Source: Haloarcula sp. DT43 (lineage in GTDB: Archaea > Halobacteriota > Halobacteria > Halobacteriales > Haloarculaceae). Taken from it: DNA of 64,000 nt. The notes beneath the pieces were generated by a model. It was given only the letters and a program-made list of their open reading frames with translations, did not search any database and was not told the DNA's origin. A program made the translations under genes and the position numbers. The DNA is taken from positions 186,001-250,000 of the forward strand of contig NZ_JAYMGZ010000004.1 of NCBI RefSeq assembly GCF_037078405.1, written 5' to 3'. Of this stretch, positions 31,744 through 40,391 are shown piece by piece (position 1 is the first letter of the stretch; every line of letters begins with the position of its first letter).

Positions 31744-32619
31744 ATGAGCAAGTCACTCGATACCTCGACCAGCGAAGCCGAGCAGACAGTCACCGACGTC
31801 GTCGACGGCATCGCCGCGACGACACCGGACGTCCGTCGCGCAATCGCCGACCACCGTGGCCAGAGTAACTCCGTCAACCCCACCGGCGACGACCAGCTCG
31901 CGGCCGACCTGCGCGCCGACGAACTGTTCGAGCGGCGGCTGCTGGACATCGACGGGGTCGCCACGTACGCCAGCGAGGAGCGGGCGGACGTGAAAGCGAC
32001 GGACGGCCGCCTCCACGTCGCGATGGACCCCCTGGACGGGTCGAGCAACCTCGAACCCAACAGCGGGATGGGGACGATTTTCGGCGTCTACAGCGAGCGG
32101 CCGCCGACGGTCGGCACCAACCTTCTCGCCGCCGGCTTCGTCGTCTACGGCCCGATAACCTCGATGGTCGTCGCCCGGAAGGGCCGCGTCCACGAGTACA
32201 TCGTCGAAGACGGCGACAAGCGGGTCGTCGACGACGACGTGACGGTCCCCGACGACCCCACCGTGTTCGGGTTCGGCGGCGGCGTCGACTCCTGGACCGA
32301 GGAGTTCGAATCCTACGCCGAGGAGATACGCCACGAACTGAAGCTCCGCTACGGCGGGGCGATGGTCGCCGACATCAATCAGGTGCTCACCTACGGCGGC
32401 GTCTTTTCGTACCCCGAACTGGAGTCACGCCCCGAGGGGAAGCTCCGGGTCCAGTTCGAGGGCCACCCGATGGCCTACATCGTCGAATCCGCCGGCGGCC
32501 GGTCCTCCGACGGGAACCGGTCGCTGCTCGAGGTCGACCCCGACGCGCTCCACGAGCGGACGCCGCTGTACCTCGGGAACGACGACCTCGTCGACCGCCT
32601 CGAAGCGTCCATCGACTGA
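31744..32619 (+). CDS. fbp: Class I fructose-1,6-bisphosphatase
   Basis: A 291-residue gluconeogenic enzyme releasing phosphate from fructose 1,6-bisphosphate. The metal site DPLDGSSNLEPNSGMGTIFG is complete (about 98-117), with TYASEEREADVKA-like residues before it supplying the Glu ligands. The substrate-binding C-terminal block is MAYIVESAGGRSSDGNRSLL. The N-terminal allosteric AMP segment of eukaryotic enzymes is not obvious. About 260 bases without a gene precede it, containing an AT-rich patch (AAAAAGATACTTATG) that might be its promoter with a leader of about 80 bases. Confidence 0.94.
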   Translation: MSKSLDTSTSEAEQTVTDVVDGIAATTPDVRRAIADHRGQSNSVNPTGDDQLAADLRADELFERRLLDIDGVATYASEERADVKATDGRLHVAMDPLDGSSNLEPNSGMGTIFGVYSERPPTVGTNLLAAGFVVYGPITSMVVARKGRVHEYIVEDGDKRVVDDDVTVPDDPTVFGFGGGVDSWTEEFESYAEEIRHELKLRYGGAMVADINQVLTYGGVFSYPELESRPEGKLRVQFEGHPMAYIVESAGGRSSDGNRSLLEVDPDALHERTPLYLGNDDLVDRLEASID

Positions 32620-32623
32620 CGGC

Positions 32624-34612
32624 TCAGTAGCCGAGGTATATCGCGAGCGCCTTCAGAACGCTGTACAGCCCGATAGCGACGCCCAACAGCCCGCCCAGGA
32701 CGGTCCCGACGATGCCGTCGGGCCACAGGGAGAGCGGGTTCGGTATCCCGACGGACGGCAGCGCCGGCAGCGAGAAACCGCCGCCGCTGCCGGCGGCCGT
32801 CACGTTCCCGACGCGTCGCCTGTCGACGGTCAGGTCCCCGGTTGCGTTCGCCGGTACCGAGCGCGCGAACTCCGTCGTTCGCGTCTCGCCGGCCGGGACC
32901 GTGACCGTCCGCGTCGCCAGCACCGACCTGTTGAGCGAGACGACCACCCGGTGGTCGCCGCTCGCGGTGCCCCTGTTCTCCAGTTCGACGGTGACGACGG
33001 TCCGGTCGCCCGGGCCGAGCGCCGGCGGCTCGGCAGTCGCGTTCGTGACCACGATGTCCGGCTCCCCGGCGGGTTCCGTCGCCGTCGTCGGTTCGGGCGT
33101 CGCTGTCTCGGTCGGCGTCTCCGTCTCCGCTGGCGTCGGCTGCTCGATTCCCACGACGAACGTCGAGAGGCCCGGCGAGTCGGCCCGGTAGACGACCCGC
33201 GATTCACTCCGCCCGACTACGTCGGTCGAAAGCGGCGTCCACTCGCCGTCGTCCCGGAACAGGGCCACGGCTCCGGGCTCTACGTCGGCCGCCGCCAGCG
33301 TGGCCCGGTCGACGGTGAACGTGAACGTCGCGTCCGTGGCCGGAACCGAGCCGTGGTCGACGTCGAATCGACCGACGGCGGTGTGGCCGGTCGCGGCCGA
33401 AAACGACGACGGGGGCCGGCGGGCCCGAACAGTGAGTTCGGCGGACTCGTTACGCGGGAACGCCGCCGAAAGCCGCAGTAGCGTCCCGTTCTGACCGCTG
33501 ACGAGCGCGCCCGAGTCGGGCTGGATGCGCTGTGGCCGGCCGGTCCCGTTGACCGACGCGTTCGCCGTCGTCGCGTTCACCCGTCGCACGGTCACGTTCC
33601 CGCCGGCTCCCGGCCCGCCCACGGACACGATTCTGGTCTCCCGCCCCGTGTTCCCGAACGGGTCCGTGGCCGTCGCCGTGACCTCGTGACTGCCGGGCGA
33701 GGCGAAAGCTACGGTGATGTTCTCGCCGGTGAGAATCGTATCCCCACCCACCTGCCATCGGATAGACTCGACGCCCTGGTCGTCGGTGGTCCCCGCCGCG
33801 GAGAACGTCACCTGCTCGCCGACGGTCGCGTTCCCCGGCCCGGCGACGGTGACGTTCGGGGCGGACCCGTCGTAGAGGAACGTCCGCTGTCGGCTGAAGG
33901 AGTTGTTGTTCCCGTTCCTGTCGGTCACCGACATCAGGAGCAGCGAGTACTCTCCCTCCTCCGTGAACGTGTACTCCCGGGTGTAGGTGGCGCTGTTGCC
34001 GGTGCGTTCCGTGAACCCGGAGATGTTGAGCGAGTCGAGCGACGGCCCGCCGACGGAGATGCGGAGCTGGCGCAGCCGCTCGTGTGTCTCGACGACGATT
34101 TCGGCGGTCGAGCTGTTGACCCGGGTGACGTTGAAATCCCGATACTTCGGGGTGACGCTGTCCATCCCGGTCACGGTGACCGACTCGTCCGGGAGTTCGT
34201 TGCCCGCGCCGTCGGTGATGTTGCCGGTGGCACTGAGGCCGACCGTCACGTTGTTCTGGTCTATCCTGTCGGCGAGGAGGAGCGAGACGCGCGCCCCGCT
34301 CTTGTTGCTGTCCGGCGCGCTGGCGGAGCTGACAGAGACGTTCTCGACCCGGCCCGCGGTCAGGCGGAAGTCGTCGGCCTGAATCGTGTTCGTGTTTATC
34401 GAGGTGTCGTCGTACAGAGTGAGTTCGATGGTCGTGTCGTCGCCCCGCGTCGCGTTCCCCCACTCCGGAGGCTCCGTGTCTTCGGCCGCGGCCACCGCAG
34501 GGGCCATCGGCGCGACCAGCGAGACCGTAACGAGCAAAACGAGCAGCGGGAGCCACCGGCGCTGTCTCCCAGCCGACCCAGCCGTCTCCCGGGAGCCGCC
34601 GGTGGTCCTCAT
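32624..34612 (-). CDS. Large surface protein with PKD, PGF-pre-PGF-like and CARDB domains
   Basis: A 662-residue exported protein. Signal/anchor at about 20-43 (LPLLVLLVTVSLVAPMAPAV). The stalk is built of beta domains: a Big-like domain (about 45-130), a second one to about 245, a PKD-type domain (APNVTVAGPGNATVGEQVTF, about 250-330), a PGF-pre-PGF-like region with GEWTPLSTDVVG and DSPGLSTFVVGI (about 395-490), a Thr/Pro/Glu linker, and a CARDB domain (GEPDIVVTNATAEPPALGPG, about 515-600). Many N-x-S/T sequons suggest N-glycosylation. The C-terminus is a plain helix (GTVLGGLLGVAIGLYSVLKA), not a PGF-CTERM tail. Role is probably adhesion or surface architecture. Confidence 0.82.
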   Translation of the reverse strand: MRTTGGSRETAGSAGRQRRWLPLLVLLVTVSLVAPMAPAVAAAEDTEPPEWGNATRGDDTTIELTLYDDTSINTNTIQADDFRLTAGRVENVSVSSASAPDSNKSGARVSLLLADRIDQNNVTVGLSATGNITDGAGNELPDESVTVTGMDSVTPKYRDFNVTRVNSSTAEIVVETHERLRQLRISVGGPSLDSLNISGFTERTGNSATYTREYTFTEEGEYSLLLMSVTDRNGNNNSFSRQRTFLYDGSAPNVTVAGPGNATVGEQVTFSAAGTTDDQGVESIRWQVGGDTILTGENITVAFASPGSHEVTATATDPFGNTGRETRIVSVGGPGAGGNVTVRRVNATTANASVNGTGRPQRIQPDSGALVSGQNGTLLRLSAAFPRNESAELTVRARRPPSSFSAATGHTAVGRFDVDHGSVPATDATFTFTVDRATLAAADVEPGAVALFRDDGEWTPLSTDVVGRSESRVVYRADSPGLSTFVVGIEQPTPAETETPTETATPEPTTATEPAGEPDIVVTNATAEPPALGPGDRTVVTVELENRGTASGDHRVVVSLNRSVLATRTVTVPAGETRTTEFARSVPANATGDLTVDRRRVGNVTAAGSGGGFSLPALPSVGIPNPLSLWPDGIVGTVLGGLLGVAIGLYSVLKALAIYLGY

Positions 34613-34718
34613 GACGTGTGGCTACTCCGGCACCCACTATCAATCGTACGCCACCATTACGAGAGGTGATAATGGCACGGGGGCAACTACTGTGACCCCC
34701 GGGACCGTTGGGGCTGGT

Positions 34719-36482
34719 ATGAGAGTCCATATCGCGGACGGGGCCACGCGCGACGAGGCGTCGGCCATCGCGGCCGCCGTCGCCGAACACACCGGTCGAA
34801 CCGTGGAAGTGTACGTCGGCGACGAGGAGACCCCGACGCTGGTCCGCGAAGTGACCGCCGACGGCCAGGACTCGGACGCGACCGGTGACGACGCCGGAAC
34901 GGACGCCGCCCCGACGGACCGCGAGCGGCGGCTCCGAGAGGAAATCGAGGACATCGAGCGCGGCGGCCCGCAGAAGTACCGGGACCGGCTCGCCGAGCAG
35001 GGGAAACTGTTCGTCCGCGACCGCCTGGACCTGTGGTTCGGCGACGGCGGCCTGGACTTCGAGGACGGGCGGTTCGCCAACTTCGACTCGTGGCACCCCG
35101 ACAGCCCCGACGCCGACGGCGAAGGCGACCGCCTGCCGGCCGACGGCCTCGTCACCGGCGCGGGGACCTTCGAGGGCCGCCAGGTCCACGTCGCCGCCAA
35201 CGACTTCACCGTCAAGGCGGGGTCGATTGCCCGCCACGGCGTCGAGAAGTTCCTCCGGCTGCAACAGCGTGCGCTGAAGAGCGGGCAGCCGCTGCTGTAC
35301 CTGGTCGACTCCTCGGGCGGCCGCATCGACCAGCAGCGGGGCTTTTTCGCCAACCGCGAGGGCATCGGGAAGTTCTACTACAACCACTCGCTGCTGTCGG
35401 GCGCGGTGCCACAGATTTGCGTGCTCTACGGCCCGTGTATCGCCGGCGCGGCCTACACGCCAGTGTTCGCGGACTTTACCGTCATGGTCCGGGGGATGAG
35501 CGCGCTCGCCATCGCGTCGCCCCGGATGGTCGAGATGGTCACCGGCGAGGACATCGACCTCGAAACGCTGGGCGGGCCGGACCTGCACGCCCGCCACTCC
35601 GGTAGCGCCGACCTCGTCGCCGACGACGAGGAACACGCCCGGGAACTGGTCGCCCAACTCATCACGTACCTGCCCGACAGCGCCGATGAGAAGCCGCCGC
35701 GGACCGACGGAACCGCTCCGGCGGCCGACCCCGCAGGACTGGACTCGGTCATCCCGGCGGAGCCGAACAAGGGCTACGACATGCACCAGGTCATCGAGCG
35801 GGTCGTCGACGCCGACTCCTTCTTTGAACTTCAGGCCCAGTACGGTCCCGAGATTCTGACCGGGTTCGCCCGGGTCGACGGCCGCCCGGTCGGCATCGTC
35901 GCCAACCAGCCGAGCCAGCGGGCCGGTGCCATCTTCCCCGACTCGGCCCGCAAGGCCGCCGGCTTCGTCTGGACCTGTGACGCCTACGACATCCCCCTGC
36001 TGTACCTCTGTGACACGCCGGGGTTCATGGCCGGCTCGTCGGTCGAAAAGGAGGGGATTCTGGAGGCCGGGAAACGGATGATTTACGCCACTTCGCAGGC
36101 CACCGTCCCGAAGCAATGTGTCGTCGTCCGCAAGGCCTACGGCGCGGGCATCTACGCCATGTCAGGGCCCGCCTACGACCCCGAAGCGACCCTCGCGCTC
36201 CCGGGCAGCGAAATCGCTATCATGGGGCCGGAAGCGGCGATAAACGCTGTGTACGCCAACAAACTCGACGCCATAGACGACCCCGAGGAACGCGCCCGGC
36301 GCGAGCAGGAACTCCGGGAGGAGTACCGCGAGGACATCGACGTCCACCGGATGGCGAGCGAGGTCGTCGTCGACGAAATCGTCCCGCCGAGCGACCTGCG
36401 TCCGGAACTGGCCGCCCGGTTCGACCTCTACGAGGACGTCGAGAAGGACCGCCCCGACAAGAAACACGGCACGATTCTCTGA
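34719..36482 (+). CDS. Acyl-CoA (propionyl-CoA) carboxylase carboxyltransferase subunit with N-terminal extra domain
   Basis: A 587-residue biotin-dependent carboxyltransferase that moves CO2 from carboxybiotin to acyl-CoA. The core begins near residue 68 (DRERRLREEIEDIERGGPQK). Oxyanion-hole motifs are SSGGRIDQQRGFFANR and YGPCIAGAAYTPVFAD in the N-half, and FLCDTPGFM-like LLYLCDTPGFMAGSSVEKEG and KAYGAGIYAMSGPAYDP in the C-half. The first 60 residues (DGATRDEASAIAAAVAEHTG) are extra; they resemble the small third subunits known from some acyl-CoA carboxylases. The biotin carboxylase/BCCP partner is not in this window. In haloarchaea such enzymes make methylmalonyl-CoA from propionyl-CoA. 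Confidence 0.9.
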   Translation: MRVHIADGATRDEASAIAAAVAEHTGRTVEVYVGDEETPTLVREVTADGQDSDATGDDAGTDAAPTDRERRLREEIEDIERGGPQKYRDRLAEQGKLFVRDRLDLWFGDGGLDFEDGRFANFDSWHPDSPDADGEGDRLPADGLVTGAGTFEGRQVHVAANDFTVKAGSIARHGVEKFLRLQQRALKSGQPLLYLVDSSGGRIDQQRGFFANREGIGKFYYNHSLLSGAVPQICVLYGPCIAGAAYTPVFADFTVMVRGMSALAIASPRMVEMVTGEDIDLETLGGPDLHARHSGSADLVADDEEHARELVAQLITYLPDSADEKPPRTDGTAPAADPAGLDSVIPAEPNKGYDMHQVIERVVDADSFFELQAQYGPEILTGFARVDGRPVGIVANQPSQRAGAIFPDSARKAAGFVWTCDAYDIPLLYLCDTPGFMAGSSVEKEGILEAGKRMIYATSQATVPKQCVVVRKAYGAGIYAMSGPAYDPEATLALPGSEIAIMGPEAAINAVYANKLDAIDDPEERARREQELREEYREDIDVHRMASEVVVDEIVPPSDLRPELAARFDLYEDVEKDRPDKKHGTIL

Positions 36483-36600
36483 GGCCGCCGCAGTAGACGC
36501 TCTCTACCCGCCCTGTTTCAGAAGTAGACGCCGTGTATTTAATACGGATACGTGACAAGTAGCGGACAGACCACGTGGGGGCGTGGTTGCGGAGGGTGCC

Positions 36601-36966
36601 GTGTTCACGACAGACCGGACGGTCCCGATAGGGGCCATCGACCGGTGGTGTAGCGCCCTGCTCGACGAACTCGCGGGCGTCGAGCGGGAACTGTGGCTGG
36701 TGGTCGCCGTGACGCTCGTCGTCGACGTGTGGCTGACGCACGTGGGCCTCCAGCACGGCCTGCAGGAGGGAAACCCGGTGATGCGGGCCGCGATAGAGAC
36801 GTTCGGGTTCGCCGTCCTCGGACTGACGAAGGTCGCCGCGCTGGGGCTGGCAGGGGTGACGCGCCGACTGCTGAGCGACCGCCGTGGCGTCGTCGTCCCG
36901 CTCGGGATAGCGCTCCCGTGGGCGGGTGCCGTCGTGGTGAACGCGACGCTCCTGCTTCGCCTGTAA
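36601..36966 (+). CDS. Small membrane protein (DUF5658-like)
   Basis: A 121-residue protein with three helices: about 32-50 (LWLVVAVTLVVDVWLTHVGL), 68-88 (TFGFAVLGLTKVAALGLAGV) and 98-118. The motif DVWLTHVGLQ...EGNPVMR matches the DUF5658 pattern, in which a polar motif follows the first helix; function unknown. I placed the start at GTG because GGAGG stands four bases before it, a rare clear Shine-Dalgarno in this window; another GTG six codons upstream has none. It is convergent with the MaoC dehydratase gene. Confidence 0.7.
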   Translation: MFTTDRTVPIGAIDRWCSALLDELAGVERELWLVVAVTLVVDVWLTHVGLQHGLQEGNPVMRAAIETFGFAVLGLTKVAALGLAGVTRRLLSDRRGVVVPLGIALPWAGAVVVNATLLLRL

Positions 36967-36987
36967 CGGGGTGGGGAGGACGGCCGT

Positions 36988-37437
36988 TCACTCCTCGGCT
37001 CGCTGGACCAGCGCCGTCCGTTCGAGCGCACAGACGAGCGTGCCGTCCTGGTTGTAGGCGTCGACCTGCATCGTGACGACGCCGCGCTCCTCGTCGCTCG
37101 TCAGCCGCTTGTCCAGGACCGTCGTCTCCGCGCGTATCGTGTCGCCGTGGACGACTGGGGCCGGATGCTCGACGGAATCGTAGGCGAGGTTGGCGACTAT
37201 CGTCCCGTCGGTGGTGTCGGGAATGGTCAGCCCGACGGCGAGCGACATCGTGTACAGCCCGTTGACCAGGCGCTCGCCGAACTGCGTCTCGGCGGCGTAC
37301 TCGGCGTCGAGGTGGAGCGGCTGCTGGTTCATGGTCAGGTCGCAGAACCGCTGATTGTCGCTCTCGCTCACCGTCCGGCGCTTGCCGTGGACGATAGTCT
37401 CGCCCTCTGTGAACTCCTCGTAGTACTTGCCGGGCAT
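36988..37437 (-). CDS. MaoC-family (R)-hydratase/dehydratase
   Basis: A 149-residue single hotdog domain. The hydratase motif is DNQRFCDLTMNQQPLHLDAE (about 27-46), with catalytic Asp/His spacing typical of MaoC and R-specific enoyl-CoA hydratases; FGERLVNGLYTMSLAVGL follows. The N-terminus FTEGETIVHGKRRTVSESD is standard. It would hydrate an enoyl-CoA such as crotonyl-CoA or a methyl-branched or mesaconyl-type substrate. It is divergent from the CitE-like lyase gene with 93 bases between the starts, so one promoter region may drive both. Confidence 0.9.
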   Translation of the reverse strand: MPGKYYEEFTEGETIVHGKRRTVSESDNQRFCDLTMNQQPLHLDAEYAAETQFGERLVNGLYTMSLAVGLTIPDTTDGTIVANLAYDSVEHPAPVVHGDTIRAETTVLDKRLTSDEERGVVTMQVDAYNQDGTLVCALERTALVQRAEE

Positions 37438-37530
37438 AGCTGGACACAGACGTGGCCGGCTCTTAGCCGTGGGGGCACACCGGCCCCCGCGTCGCCTATC
37501 ACTTACCACGGGGGCGGACGTAGTGGGGGT

Positions 37531-38364
37531 ATGGCCCGCCGAAGCGTCCTGTTCTCCCCGGGCGACGACGGACGGAAACTGCGGAAAGCCGCCGCACTCG
37601 ACGCGGACGTAGTCGTGTACGACCTCGAAGACGCCGTCGTGCCGGACGCCAGGCCGGCGGCCCGCGAGACGGTCCGCGAGGCGCTTTCCGACGTGGTGCC
37701 GGCGACCCCCGAACTCTGCGTCCGAGTCAACCCCGTCGGCGCTGGAGCCAAAGAGGACCTCGCGGTCGTCCTCGACGGTCCCGCCCCGGACAGCGTGATG
37801 CTCCCGAAGGTAGGCGACGCGGCGGCCGTTCGGGAGCTGGCGTCGCTGCTGGAGGCACACGGCGTCGACTGTCCGGTGCTGGCGCTCGTGGAGTCCGCGG
37901 CGGGCGTCCTGCACGCCGAAGCAATCGCGGCGGCCGACCCGACCGACGCGCTCGTGTTCGGAGCCGAGGATCTGGCCGGCGATATCGGCGCGACCCGGAC
38001 CGCCGACGGACGAGAGGTGAGCCACGCCCGCCAGCACGTCGTGCTCGCGGCCCGGGCCGCCGGCGTCTCGCCCGTCGACACCCACTACCCGGATTTCAAC
38101 GACCCCGACGGCCTCCGGACGGACGCCCGAGCAGCCGTCGAGCTGGGCTACGACGGCAAGCTCGCTATCCACCCCGCCCAGGTCCCGGTCATCAACGAGG
38201 CGTTCACGCCCGACGCCGAGCGGGTCGCGTGGGCCAGGCGGATACTCAACGCTCGGGACGCAGCCGACGGCGGGGTGTTCGTCGTCGACGGCGAGATGGT
38301 CGACGCGCCCCAGGTCACGCAGGCGAGACGCGTCCTCGAACGGGCCGGCATCGACCGCGACTGA
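37531..38364 (+). CDS. CitE-like CoA ester lyase (HpcH/HpaI aldolase family)
   Basis: A 277-residue TIM-barrel lyase. It has RRSVLFSPGDDGRKLRKAAA, the strand VVYDLEDAVVP with the Mg2+-binding Glu/Asp, LCVRVNP, VLALVESAAG and the second metal motif FGAEDLAGDIGA, and KLAIHPAQVPVINEAF near the C-terminus. Relatives cleave malyl-CoA, methylmalyl-CoA or citramalyl-CoA, or act as malyl-CoA thioesterases; CitE proper works within citrate lyase, whose other subunits are absent. The start MARRSVLFS fits the family; a longer frame does not. Divergent from the MaoC hydratase, and glutamate dehydrogenase follows 88 bases on. Confidence 0.9.
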   Translation: MARRSVLFSPGDDGRKLRKAAALDADVVVYDLEDAVVPDARPAARETVREALSDVVPATPELCVRVNPVGAGAKEDLAVVLDGPAPDSVMLPKVGDAAAVRELASLLEAHGVDCPVLALVESAAGVLHAEAIAAADPTDALVFGAEDLAGDIGATRTADGREVSHARQHVVLAARAAGVSPVDTHYPDFNDPDGLRTDARAAVELGYDGKLAIHPAQVPVINEAFTPDAERVAWARRILNARDAADGGVFVVDGEMVDAPQVTQARRVLERAGIDRD

Positions 38365-38452
38365 GGGCGCGGTTCCGTCGTAGGCACCCCGGAACCGGCG
38401 GAATCCCATGGACGGCGGTACCCTTTTGCCCGCAGTCCGACTCAGTACCCGT

Positions 38453-39709
38453 ATGTCGCCTGAGGTAAATCCCTTCGAGAGTCTACAGGAGCAAATCGAC
38501 GACGCTGCGGACTACCTCGAGTATTCGACGGACGTGCTCGAACGGCTGAAACACCCCGAGCGGGTACTGGAGACGAACCTCTCCGTGGAGCTGGACGACG
38601 GGACCGTCGAGGTGTTCCGGGCCTACCGCTCGCAGTTCAACGGCGACCGTGGCCCCTACAAGGGCGGCATCCGCTACCACCCGCAAGTCACACGCGACGA
38701 GGTCAAGGCGCTGTCGGGCTGGATGGTGTACAAGTGCGCCGCGGTGAACATCCCCTACGGCGGCGGCAAGGGCGGCATCGAAATCGACCCGCGCCAGTAC
38801 TCCGCCGACGAGATGGAGCGCATCACCCGGTCCTTTGCGACGGAGCTCCGGCCGATTATCGGCGAGGACCAGGACATCCCCGCGCCCGACGTCAACACCG
38901 GCCAGCGGGAGATGAACTGGATAAAGGACACCTACGAGACGCTGGAGAACACGACCGAGCCAGGGGTCATCACCGGCAAGGCCCCGGAGTCCGGCGGCAG
39001 CGCGGGCCGCGTCGAGGCGACCGGTCGCTCGGTGATGCTCACCGCACGGGAGGCCTTCGACTACCTCGGCAAGGACATCGAGGACGCGACGGTCGCCGTC
39101 CAGGGCTACGGCAACGCCGGTTCCGTGGCCGCGAAACTCATCGCCGACCTCGGCGCGAACGTCGTCGCGGTGTCGGACTCCTCGGGGGCCGTCTACGACC
39201 CCGACGGCCTCGACCCCCGCGACGCGAAGGCGTTCAAGAGCGAGACGGGGTCGCTGACCGGCTACGAGGGCGCGACGGAGGAGCTGACCAACGAGGAGCT
39301 GCTGACCATGGACGTGGACCTGCTCGTGCCGGCCGCGCTGGAGAACGCCATCGACGGCGACCTCGCGGCGGACGTACAGGCGGACATGATAGTCGAGGCG
39401 GCCAACGGCCCGCTGACGCCCAACGCCGACGACGTGCTCACGGAGCGGGACGTGGCCGTGTTCCCCGACATCCTCGCCAACGCCGGCGGCGTCACGGTGT
39501 CGTACTTCGAGTGGGTCCAGAACCGCCAGCGGTTCTACTGGTCCGAGGAGCGCGTCAACGACGAACTGGAGACCATCATCACCAACGCCTTCGAGGACCT
39601 GGTCGAGTCCTACGAGAACACCGGCGCGCCGAACTTCCGGACGGCGATGTACGTCGTCGCCATCCGCCGGGTCGTCTCCGCCGCCGAAGAGGGCGGCATC
39701 TGGCCCTGA
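38453..39709 (+). CDS. Glutamate dehydrogenase (Glu/Leu/Phe/Val family)
   Basis: A 418-residue hexameric-type dehydrogenase interconverting glutamate and 2-oxoglutarate plus ammonia. The catalytic Lys is in [16 protein letters not shown] near residue 105 and the substrate Lys in [11 protein letters not shown] near 70. The nucleotide-binding turn is [16 protein letters not shown] (about 214), with a hydrophobic/acidic strand end that does not decide NAD versus NADP by eye. [15 protein letters not shown] closes the protein. The start [10 protein letters not shown] is preceded by GC-rich DNA with no SD. Haloarchaea often carry several such paralogs. Confidence 0.94.
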   Translation: MSPEVNPFESLQEQIDDAADYLEYSTDVLERLKHPERVLETNLSVELDDGTVEVFRAYRSQFNGDRGPYKGGIRYHPQVTRDEVKALSGWMVYKCAAVNIPYGGGKGGIEIDPRQYSADEMERITRSFATELRPIIGEDQDIPAPDVNTGQREMNWIKDTYETLENTTEPGVITGKAPESGGSAGRVEATGRSVMLTAREAFDYLGKDIEDATVAVQGYGNAGSVAAKLIADLGANVVAVSDSSGAVYDPDGLDPRDAKAFKSETGSLTGYEGATEELTNEELLTMDVDLLVPAALENAIDGDLAADVQADMIVEAANGPLTPNADDVLTERDVAVFPDILANAGGVTVSYFEWVQNRQRFYWSEERVNDELETIITNAFEDLVESYENTGAPNFRTAMYVVAIRRVVSAAEEGGIWP

Positions 39710-39760
39710 CGCCGGCACCGGTACCGCGGGTGTTTTGCCGGCGGTGCCCCTACTGCCCGT

Positions 39761-40246
39761 ATGGACGTCTACGAGCGCCAGGTCCGCGTCGAAGCCCCGC
39801 TGTCGGAGGTCTGGAAGTTCCACGCGACGGGCGACGGGCTGGTCGCCTTGACCCCCGACTGGATGAACCTCCGCATCGAGGAAGAGCGGGGGCCGGACGG
39901 CGAGCCGAACCCCGAGGAACTGACCGCCGGATCGGTCGTCGTCTCCTCCATCAAGCCCTTCGGCGTCGGACCGCGCCAGCGCTGGGTTTCCGATATCGTC
40001 GCGCGGGAGGACGGCGAGGACGAGGCGATGTTCCGCGACGTGATGGCGGAGGGACCGTTCCCCCACTGGGAGCACACCCACACCTTCCGGCGGCTGAGCG
40101 ACCGCGAGACGCTCGTCCACGACCACGTGGAGTTCGAACTGCCCGGCGGGCCGCTCGGCCGGGCGTTCGGCCCCTTCGGCTGTCTCGGCATGGAGCCGAT
40201 GTTCCGGTACCGCCACCAGCGGACGCGGGAACTGCTCGAAGGGTAG
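39761..40246 (+). CDS. SRPBCC (START-like) domain protein
   Basis: A 161-residue helix-grip protein. VYERQVRVEAPLSEVWKFHA is the typical first strand and helix, WVSDIVAREDGEDEAMFRDV and WEHTHTFRRLSDRETLVHDH the central strands, and the last helix ends YRHQRTRELLEG. Such proteins bind hydrophobic ligands or act as cyclases/coenzyme Q-binding proteins (Coq10-like); this one lacks obvious catalytic residues. It is downstream of glutamate dehydrogenase by about 50 bases, possibly on the same transcript, without an obvious functional link. Confidence 0.87.
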   Translation: MDVYERQVRVEAPLSEVWKFHATGDGLVALTPDWMNLRIEEERGPDGEPNPEELTAGSVVVSSIKPFGVGPRQRWVSDIVAREDGEDEAMFRDVMAEGPFPHWEHTHTFRRLSDRETLVHDHVEFELPGGPLGRAFGPFGCLGMEPMFRYRHQRTRELLEG

Positions 40247-40391
40247 TAGCCGTCCCGCGGACGGCGCGGTCCCGACTATGGTCCCCGGTGTTTCTTTATC
40301 CCCGTCCGGGATACCGTCACAGGATGAGTGGACGCGTCGCCGCGCCGACCACCGAAGCCATGGCGGCCCCGGGCCACAGTGAGGCGGGAGT

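Noticed and set aside
33450-36116. Open frame of almost 890 codons opposite the carboxylase gene
   Set aside because: Antisense shadow. It overlaps both the surface protein and the carboxyltransferase and has no family features.
37531-38364. Citrate lyase beta subunit as part of citrate fermentation
   Set aside because: CitD, CitF and CitX/CitG genes are absent, and stand-alone CitE-like proteins usually have other CoA-ester substrates.
34719-39709. Complete methylaspartate-cycle gene cluster
   Set aside because: Glutamate mutase, methylaspartate ammonia-lyase and mesaconate CoA-transferase are missing, so only individual enzyme types fit.
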